Made by a program: the position numbers and the translations under genes. From a virus: DNA of 64,000 bases. Below, in pieces: positions 56,050-62,157 of this stretch (its first letter is position 1; every line of letters starts with the position of its first letter). The DNA lies in IMG/VR virus record IMGVR_UViG_3300032287_004484, positions 226,275 through 290,274 of that record. The stretch is one strand, 5' to 3'. Under the pieces are notes generated by a model. It did not search any database and was not told the DNA's origin. It saw nothing but the letters and a program-made list of their open reading frames with translations.

Positions 56050-56333
56050 GAAAATTGTTTATTGTAACAATTAATGATATGTATAAGAAAATTAGTCAAG
56101 ATGAAAAATTTTTTAATGGCAATTTAATTCATACGATATATACATATGATGATTATAATATTAATGAAGTAGCATCTTATTTATCATTATCAATTGATTT
56201 TATTAAAAAGCATACAATCTTTATTGATGAAAATGTTTTTACTAAAATAAATACTTATGGAATTATGAAAAAACACCATATTAATATTAAGGATTTTTTT
56301 GAAAAAATATCTTTAGAAGAACACTTAATATGA
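56046..56333 (+). CDS. small protein with LEEHLI tail, 95 aa
   Basis: Start at ATG 56046, after GAAGAGTGG in the previous tail. K-L-F-I-V-T-I-N-D strand then helical half; ends S-L-E-E-H-L-I. Confidence 0.55.
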   Translation: MRKLFIVTINDMYKKISQDEKFFNGNLIHTIYTYDDYNINEVASYLSLSIDFIKKHTIFIDENVFTKINTYGIMKKHHINIKDFFEKISLEEHLI

Positions 56334-56800
56334 CTCCTAAAATAGCTTTTTTTATTTCTTCATACGAAAATAAGAGATCTCCTAAATTAGAAAATATTAT
56401 TTCTACTGACGCTAATTATTCTTATCAGTATGCTCTTCACGTTGTTAAAGGTAAATGGAGAAAAGGAGAAAATATAATTATTACAAGTCCTTATTATTCT
56501 TACTTATATGCCCTTCATATTGTTAAAGGTAAATGGATAAAAGGAGAAGAAGTAATTTCTAATGATTCAGAGTGTTCTTATCATTATGCCAAAGATATAA
56601 AAATAGGAAGATTTAAAAAAGGAGAAAAAAGTATTATTAAAAATCCAAAATATTCTTACTGGTATATAAAGTACGTTGTCAAAAAACCATTGCCACAATT
56701 TAATAAAATAATTTTTAATTCTAAATTTTTACAAGACTATATACAATTTTTACAAAACAACAATTACAACATTAACAAATTTTCTGAATATATGATATAA
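56330..56800 (+). CDS. YA-repeat protein, 156 aa (five repeats)
   Basis: Very regular repeats: Y-Q-Y-A-L-H-V-V-K-G-K-W-R-K-G-E, Y-L-Y-A-L-H-I-V-K-G-K-W-I-K-G-E, Y-H-Y-A-K-D-I-K-I-G-R-F-K-K-G-E, Y-W-Y-I-K-Y-V-V, capped K-I-I-F and D-Y-I-Q-F-L. Ends F-S-E-Y-M-I. The tight repeat identity suggests internal duplication. Confidence 0.65.
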   Translation: MTPKIAFFISSYENKRSPKLENIISTDANYSYQYALHVVKGKWRKGENIIITSPYYSYLYALHIVKGKWIKGEEVISNDSECSYHYAKDIKIGRFKKGEKSIIKNPKYSYWYIKYVVKKPLPQFNKIIFNSKFLQDYIQFLQNNNYNINKFSEYMI

Positions 56801-56810
56801 GGAGATACAA

Positions 56811-57182
56811 ATGGCTACAAGATCAACAATTTCAATTTTAAAAAAATATGGAACATTAAAATCAATCTATTGTCACTGGGATGGGTATTTAGAAGGAGTA
56901 GGAGAAACGTTAATTGTAAACTATAAAACGCCTCAACAAGTAGATGAACTTATTGAAAATGGCGATGTTTCTTGTTTAGGATCAACGATAAATGAAACAG
57001 ATTTTTATCATGAAAAAGATAGTCGTATTGCTTATTTAGAATATAAAAGTTTAGATGAACCAGGATATTTTCATTCTTTACAAGATTATAATTACATTTA
57101 TAAGGAACAAGAACAAAGATGGGAATATTTTCGTTGGTACGAAATAAATAAAATGACTTGTTTCTTACACCATTTGATTTAA
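56811..57182 (+). CDS. conserved phage protein (YCHWDGY family), 123 aa
   Basis: AAGGAGATAC site. M-A-T-R-S-T-I-S-I, I-Y-C-H-W-D-G-Y, C-L-G-S-T: same family as 40920-41264. Ends F-L-H-H-L-I, close to the shared tail. Confidence 0.75.
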   Translation: MATRSTISILKKYGTLKSIYCHWDGYLEGVGETLIVNYKTPQQVDELIENGDVSCLGSTINETDFYHEKDSRIAYLEYKSLDEPGYFHSLQDYNYIYKEQEQRWEYFRWYEINKMTCFLHHLI

Positions 57183-57229
57183 AAAGATTTTTTAAAAGAT
57201 TAACTAATTAGACTGTTTACTTTTTAGGT

Positions 57230-57259
57230 TTAAACACTTATTATAAATTGAATTATAAT
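57230..57259 (+). promoter_or_regulatory. AGG-box promoter
   Basis: CTTTTTAGG then TTAAAC, 18-bp spacer, TATAAT; the upstream ACTTTTTAGG context matches the 45-bp repeats at 9.4 and 10.1 kb. Confidence 0.75.
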
Positions 57260-57281
57260 ATAATATATAGGATAAAATAAT

Positions 57282-58175
57282 ATGAATAAATATAACTATA
57301 AATACGATCACATAATAAAAATTGATGACCAAATTTTAAAAGAAGATTTTTACGAAATTGTAAGAAAGCATAAAGTTAATAGAAAAAGAGATTTAAATTT
57401 AGAGGAAAGAATTTTAAAGAGTCAAAATCCTTTATTAGCTGTTTTCTATGCTAGAGAAGTTGTAATGGATAGATGGATAGAAGGCGAAGATATAATTTTT
57501 AACTTTCCTTCTGATCAATCTATTTATTTTTATTTAACTTTTTTGATAGAAAATAAAGTTAGAGATCTTGAAGATTTATTTCCAAAATTAGAAAAATGTA
57601 TGGTAGAGTTTAAGGATTTTATGGCTATTAGATATTATATCTCTAGTGTAATTAAAAGAAGATGGAAAGAAGGTGAAGACGCTATTATTGAATGTAAATC
57701 TCTTAACGATATTAATTGGTATTCTAAATATTATATTAAAGGTAGATGGAAAGAGGGAGAACAAGTTTTTTTAGAAGAAATAACAAATATAAACTTTTCT
57801 AGCCATTTGCACTTCCACCTTGTTTACCAATTATCTTATTATATAGATAAAATCGCTAAATGTAAAATTGACGATATTGATAAAGAGATTATTAAAAATA
57901 TGAAATATTTTTGCGAGAAATATCCTCATGTAAATATTTTTAGATATATAAATGGAGCACATCCAAAAGGTTGGGAAGAAGCAGAAGAGTTTATTGTTCT
58001 TGATGCTAACCTTAGTGTTATGTATGCAATGAAAATTATAAAAAGACCTTTTGTAAAAGCACATCAAAATATCTTTAGTTCTAAAACAGATAAAAGAATT
58101 ATAAATCGCTATACAAATTTTCTCAATAAATTAAGTAAAAAGAAAACAGTAAACTTCTCAGAGTTCTTAATTTAA
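57282..58175 (+). CDS. largest YA-repeat protein, 297 aa
   Basis: No strong Shine-Dalgarno (ATAGGATAAA). Six or seven repeats, among them F-Y-A-R-E-V-V-M-D-R-W-I-E-G-E-D, Y-Y-I-S-S-V-I-K-R-R-W-K-E-G-E-D and W-Y-S-K-Y-Y-I-K-G-R-W-K-E-G-E; capped V-K-A-H-Q-N-I-F. Ends F-S-E-F-L-I. Some repeats are degenerate (residues 170-220). Confidence 0.65.
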   Translation: MNKYNYKYDHIIKIDDQILKEDFYEIVRKHKVNRKRDLNLEERILKSQNPLLAVFYAREVVMDRWIEGEDIIFNFPSDQSIYFYLTFLIENKVRDLEDLFPKLEKCMVEFKDFMAIRYYISSVIKRRWKEGEDAIIECKSLNDINWYSKYYIKGRWKEGEQVFLEEITNINFSSHLHFHLVYQLSYYIDKIAKCKIDDIDKEIIKNMKYFCEKYPHVNIFRYINGAHPKGWEEAEEFIVLDANLSVMYAMKIIKRPFVKAHQNIFSSKTDKRIINRYTNFLNKLSKKKTVNFSEFLI

Positions 58176-58177
58176 AA

Positions 58178-58708
58178 ATGAAAACTTTATATTTATTAGA
58201 AAATAAAAAGATAAAAGAGAAATATAATAATTTTCTAATTAAAAATAATGTTTTTTATTCTTATCAATATTATCTTGGATCAGGAGATGAAGGAGACGCT
58301 TTTATGGTTTCTGATTCTGAAATAAGAGGAGTTATAAAATTAACAACTAGAAGATTAGAATATAAGATTTCTAAAAAATTAATTAAGAATCAATATCTTA
58401 ATCTTTGTACAGTATATGATTGTAATATTTTAAGTCCTAATGAATTATATGTTATTTATAAAAAGTTTTATTTTGTTAATTCTATAACATCTGATTTAGT
58501 TGATTTTGCTTTAAAAAATAAAGATTTAAATAATTTTGGACTTATTGGTTTTGAATTAAAAAAGATTAAAAGTCAATTAAAAGAATTTGGATTAAGTGAT
58601 GGAGGTGATTTATGGGGTGGTAATGTAGGATGGGATAAAAATAAATTAGTTCACTTTGATATAGATGAAACTGTTTATGGAACGTATAAAGAAAGTTTTT
58701 TAGAATAA
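58178..58708 (+). CDS. protein-kinase-fold-like protein, 176 aa
   Basis: L-G-S-G-D-E-G-D-A-F (about residues 33-42) resembles a kinase glycine loop, followed by G-V-I-K-L-T (ATP lysine about 58). Near the C-terminus G-D-L-W-G-G-N-V-G has the D-x4-N of a kinase/APH catalytic loop, and H-F-D-I-D stands where DFG/DFD would be. Short for a kinase, so a minimal or degenerate one; activity is inference. No ribosome site; 2 nt after the YA-repeat gene. Confidence 0.55.
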   Translation: MKTLYLLENKKIKEKYNNFLIKNNVFYSYQYYLGSGDEGDAFMVSDSEIRGVIKLTTRRLEYKISKKLIKNQYLNLCTVYDCNILSPNELYVIYKKFYFVNSITSDLVDFALKNKDLNNFGLIGFELKKIKSQLKEFGLSDGGDLWGGNVGWDKNKLVHFDIDETVYGTYKESFLE

Positions 58709-58734
58709 ACACTTTTATATTTTGTATATATATT
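58705..58734 (+). promoter_or_regulatory. promoter
   Basis: ATAAAC, 18-bp spacer, TATATT; AAAGGAAT before ATG 58754. Confidence 0.6.
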
Positions 58735-58753
58735 ATATATAAAGGAATATTAA

Positions 58754-58945
58754 ATGACAAAAAAAGAAGCAACTAGAATTTTAAACATTAGATTAGAAGC
58801 TCTTAATGAAGCAATTAAAAGAAAGGCAATTAAAACTGATATTACTGGTAAAATAATTGATCAATCAGTTTTTGATTACCTTAATGAATTAGAGGAAAGA
58901 AGAAAAGCACCTCCAATAAATTGGATTAAAAGAAATGAATTTTAA
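58754..58945 (+). CDS. small excisionase/MerR-like HTH protein, 63 aa
   Basis: T-K-K-E-A-T-R-I-L-N-I-R-L-E-A-L-N-E-A-I-K-R-K-A-I is a winged-helix opening, then a wing and E-L-E-E-R-R-K. Tandem paralogue of 58962. Candidate regulator of the downstream operon, which includes the split helicase. Confidence 0.6.
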   Translation: MTKKEATRILNIRLEALNEAIKRKAIKTDITGKIIDQSVFDYLNELEERRKAPPINWIKRNEF

Positions 58946-58961
58946 AAGGATAAAAAAATAA

Positions 58962-59180
58962 ATGGAAACAACAATAGAAAAACAAACAATAACTAAAAAA
59001 GAGGCATGTGATATTTTACAAATTAAAAAACACACATTAAATAATCTTATTAAAAGTAAAATAATATCTTCTTTTAACGAAGAAGTTATTTTTTCTTCTG
59101 TTTTTAAATATAAAAAAGAATTAGAAGAAAGAAGATCAATTAACAAACCAATGTGGATAAATAGAGGCGGATATGGTTGA
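58962..59180 (+). CDS. small excisionase/MerR-like HTH protein, 72 aa
   Basis: I-T-K-K-E-A-C-D-I-L-Q-I-K-K-H-T-L-N-N-L-I is the HTH; E-L-E-E-R-R and a W-I-N-R end align with 58754. Overlaps the next gene by 8 nt. Confidence 0.6.
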   Translation: METTIEKQTITKKEACDILQIKKHTLNNLIKSKIISSFNEEVIFSSVFKYKKELEERRSINKPMWINRGGYG

Positions 59181-59508
59181 ATCTAAAAAAGAAACTTACT
59201 TATATATGGGAATATCGTTAGATAAATTTTCTAATGATCCAACAGATAAAATTTCCATGATAGACTTTTATAATTCTTTTAATCAACAAATATATTCTCA
59301 TTGTTCTACAAGTTTTAAAAATAAAGAAAGATTCACGTTTCAAAAACTTGGAGATAACTTTACTTTTGAAGAATGGAGAACTGGACATGATATTATTATT
59401 CCTATTACAAAAGAAAAATTTGATATGATAAAACAGATTAACATTCTTAATCATAAAAGTTTAAAAAAGTTTTTAAGATCGTTTAGTTTTGAGGAGTACA
59501 TTATATAA
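59173..59508 (+). CDS. small protein with FEEYII tail, 111 aa
   Basis: GAGGCGGAT before the ATG. Y-L-Y-M-G-I-S strand, internal F-E-E-W-R and end F-S-F-E-E-Y-I-I encoded by GAGGAG, which serves the helicase start one base after its stop. Confidence 0.55.
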   Translation: MVESKKETYLYMGISLDKFSNDPTDKISMIDFYNSFNQQIYSHCSTSFKNKERFTFQKLGDNFTFEEWRTGHDIIIPITKEKFDMIKQINILNHKSLKKFLRSFSFEEYII

Positions 59509-60018
59509 ATGATAAAAATATTAATTGCTAATACACATTCTAAAATAGATTTTGAATCAGTCGATAAATCAGAAAAGAAAGAATTTATTAAAATGCTGAA
59601 AGAAAAATTTACAGTTAGAAATCCATCGCTAGAAAGAAACCCTATGGTAATAAGAGGACTAATGAGTGCTGATCATTGTTTTTACGACGTTGAAAACTCT
59701 ATTCTTCCAACTGGTTTAGTTCCACATCTTAGAATTTATTCTAAACAAAATAATTTTCAAATTGAAATTAAAGACTTTAGAAAATTTCCAAAACAAAACC
59801 AAAACATATTAGATGGGATCAACGATAAACAAATTAAAATGGGAATTCACGAAGCAAGGGATTACCAAATAGATGCTCTAGCTGATTTAGTTAAATATCG
59901 TGGAGGAATAATGGAGGGAGGAACTGGAATGGGTAAATGTCTTGGTAAATCAACAGAGATTGAAATAGAAGTTGATGATGACTTTTATTCATTTCTAATA
60001 AAACATAATTTTATATGA
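59509..60018 (+). CDS. uvsW-N: UvsW helicase N-terminal part fused to a 26-residue N-intein
   Basis: Residues 1-143 are the UvsW N-terminal domain plus the start of the helicase core: H-E-A-R-D-Y-Q-I-D-A (Q-like motif, about 114-123) and Walker A G-G-T-G-M-G-K, ending at K143. C144 then begins C-L-G-K-S-T-E-I-E-I, an intein block A, and the gene stops 26 residues later. The rest of helicase and intein is encoded at 62158. Protein trans-splicing would restore G-T-G-M-G-K-T. GAGGAG start site; the stop overlaps the next ATG. Confidence 0.88.
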   Translation: MIKILIANTHSKIDFESVDKSEKKEFIKMLKEKFTVRNPSLERNPMVIRGLMSADHCFYDVENSILPTGLVPHLRIYSKQNNFQIEIKDFRKFPKQNQNILDGINDKQIKMGIHEARDYQIDALADLVKYRGGIMEGGTGMGKCLGKSTEIEIEVDDDFYSFLIKHNFI

Positions 60019-60215
60019 AAAATCAATATACAATAGAATATGATAAGATGATTAAAAATTACCAAGTCAGTTGTGTAGGAAAATTTAACTTTAGTGCATC
60101 GCTAGGATATTTAAAAAATCTTGATAACCAAAGCATGTGGAAAGAAAAAAAATTAGAATATTATTTTGAACTTCTTGATTGGGTAGAAAAAGAACACCCA
60201 GAGTTATTAATATGA
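60015..60215 (+). CDS. NHPELL-family small protein, 66 aa (between the helicase halves)
   Basis: Y-T-I-E-Y-D start and K-E-H-P-E-L-L-I end match 8955-9158. ATGA-coupled to the N-intein gene. No nuclease motif. Confidence 0.55.
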   Translation: MKNQYTIEYDKMIKNYQVSCVGKFNFSASLGYLKNLDNQSMWKEKKLEYYFELLDWVEKEHPELLI

Positions 60216-60550
60216 ATGATTCAGAATGGGATGAAATGATTGCTTGGTGTCCAACACAATTAAGTAAAAGAGTTTATGTCGAAGGAATAGAGTTAATTCT
60301 TTATTTAAGATGGAGATGGAATGATCCGTTCACTTATAACATTTATATTGAAGAAGATAAAAAAGAATTAGAAGAACTTCTAAAAATAGGGATGTTTCAT
60401 TATGATTTATTTAATAAGTATAATCGTTGGTATTCACAAAAAGATTTTGATAAAGATAAAATAGAAAGGGATGCAGAAGATATTTGGTATAACTTCGAGA
60501 AGTCAAGGATAGAAAAAATTTTAAAAGATAATCCGCATTTAATAATTTAA
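60212..60550 (+). CDS. hypothetical protein, 112 aa (between the helicase halves)
   Basis: Start at ATG 60212 (ATGA overlap). W-D-E-M-I-A-W-C-P-T-Q-L, L-R-W-R-W-N-D-P; ends D-N-P-H-L-I-I. Acidic, helical; not a homing endonuclease. Confidence 0.55.
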   Translation: MNDSEWDEMIAWCPTQLSKRVYVEGIELILYLRWRWNDPFTYNIYIEEDKKELEELLKIGMFHYDLFNKYNRWYSQKDFDKDKIERDAEDIWYNFEKSRIEKILKDNPHLII

Positions 60551-60567
60551 AGAATTTTTATTTTTAA

Positions 60568-60580
60568 ATCATAAAAATAA
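60568..60580 (+). promoter_or_regulatory. candidate late-type motif ATCATAAAAATAA
   Basis: Ends 3 nt before ATG 60584; if it acts as a -10, transcription would start about at the ATG. Confidence 0.45.
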
Positions 60581-60583
60581 ATT

Positions 60584-62116
60584 ATGAAATTTATTGAAAA
60601 ATTAAATCTTCTTGTTGAAGGTATAGGTTCAACGATTAATTTTAATTCCACTCAAATTGGTCTTAATATAGGAAAAGATGATTCATTTTTAAATTTTATT
60701 GATAATGCTTATTTAATGAAACAGATAAAATTTTTTATTAACGAAGAGATAGATAGATTTAATAAAATTTTTCCTAACAATAAAAAACAAAAAATTAAAA
60801 TTGAATTTAATCAAACGAAGGAAAAAAATGAATCGTTAGAAATGGTTGAAAAATTTATAGAAGACGATAAAAATGATAAAGCAGCGCTTCACAATTTTAA
60901 AATAAAATATATTAATCATATAGTAGAATGGTTTAAGGATGATAAAAATTTAAATAAAGATTATAAAAAGCATTTTGAAAAAGAATTACAAAATTCTAAT
61001 TTTTGGGCCTTTTTTAAAAGTGAAAGAGGCGAACTTTATTTAAGCGATGTAACTACGCTTAATAATATCAATGCAGAAATAATTCATGATTTAGTTTTAC
61101 ATCTTTTTGCTAATCAAGAAGATATGTTTTATTTTTCAATAAGTGATAATGGATATGGATTTAATGATCCTAGCGGTTATTCACCAGAAAGTTTATTAAA
61201 TGAACTATATGCTTTACAGTCTGATCATATGATTTTTTATTATAGTTATGAAGTTCAAAAACCTTTTATAGACGTTTTTTATAAAGATCTTTCTGAGATT
61301 CAATCAAAAAATCAATTAGAAACAGTTCTTAATTTCTTTAAAGATGAAAAAATAAAATATTTAATACAAAGACAGTTATTTAATGAAAAAGTTGTTTACG
61401 GAAAACTCTTAATTGATATTTTTTCAGTTGTTGAAAAACATAAACAATATTTTCAAAACTCATATTCTTTTTTACAAAAACATAAAGATTCTCAAGGTAA
61501 AATAGTTAATTTTAAAAGATATAGTTATCCATTTATTCAAAACGTTATTTCTTCAATTCAAAAACGTCAAAGTAAAATTCCAACGTGGAAAGATTTTAGA
61601 ACATACTTTAACGATTACCCAGCAATACAAATATTATTTAAAAAAGATAAATATCTAGATGATAAAAAAATTAGTGATCATCCTGAACTTAATGATATTA
61701 ATCAAATATTTTATAAAGCATTAGATTCTGGTCAAAGCTTAATGAAAACAAGTTCTACATCTGGTAATACTAAAAGAAAAGAAGAGATAGTAGAACTTCC
61801 TAATTTTTTAAAGAGGATGAGAGGTAAAAGTAAAAACGACATTGAAGCAGCTATGTTGAAAATACCAGATAAAGAAAAAAGAGAAAGATTATTTAAAAAA
61901 TATATTCAATTTCAAAAATATACTAATCAATATGAAATAGGTCAAATAGGAAAACAATTAGTTGGTAAAAAAGAAGTTTATAATTTTCAAAATACAATAG
62001 ATGTTATATTAGATAAAATTTTTAAATTAGTTAGAAGCAATAAATTTACTAATAATAAAATTTATTATGATATGATAGAGAAAAAAATAAAAATAGAAAA
62101 GGAAAATAATCCTTAA
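60584..62116 (+). CDS. putative capsid-targeted protein, 510 aa (between the helicase halves)
   Basis: MKFIEKLNLLVEGIG carries the targeting pattern with L-V-E12. The C-terminal half (T-W-K-D-F-R-T-Y-F-N-D-Y...F-K-K-D-K) is homologous to 3915-5033. No Shine-Dalgarno; preceded by the late-type motif. A probable late virion gene inserted between two early helicase gene parts. Confidence 0.55.
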   Translation: MKFIEKLNLLVEGIGSTINFNSTQIGLNIGKDDSFLNFIDNAYLMKQIKFFINEEIDRFNKIFPNNKKQKIKIEFNQTKEKNESLEMVEKFIEDDKNDKAALHNFKIKYINHIVEWFKDDKNLNKDYKKHFEKELQNSNFWAFFKSERGELYLSDVTTLNNINAEIIHDLVLHLFANQEDMFYFSISDNGYGFNDPSGYSPESLLNELYALQSDHMIFYYSYEVQKPFIDVFYKDLSEIQSKNQLETVLNFFKDEKIKYLIQRQLFNEKVVYGKLLIDIFSVVEKHKQYFQNSYSFLQKHKDSQGKIVNFKRYSYPFIQNVISSIQKRQSKIPTWKDFRTYFNDYPAIQILFKKDKYLDDKKISDHPELNDINQIFYKALDSGQSLMKTSSTSGNTKRKEEIVELPNFLKRMRGKSKNDIEAAMLKIPDKEKRERLFKKYIQFQKYTNQYEIGQIGKQLVGKKEVYNFQNTIDVILDKIFKLVRSNKFTNNKIYYDMIEKKIKIEKENNP

Positions 62117-62122
62117 TATTGT

Positions 62123-62152
62123 TTAAACATATAGTTATAGTTGAAATATAAT
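62123..62152 (+). promoter_or_regulatory. promoter of the C-intein/UvsW gene (leaderless)
   Basis: TTAAAC, 18-bp spacer, TATAAT; 5 nt to ATG 62158. Confidence 0.75.
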
Positions 62153-62157
62153 TATAT

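Noticed and set aside
60015-62116. Homing endonuclease or mobile intron between the helicase halves
   Set aside because: No homing-nuclease motifs in the three genes, and the split is explained at the protein level by intein blocks A, F and G.
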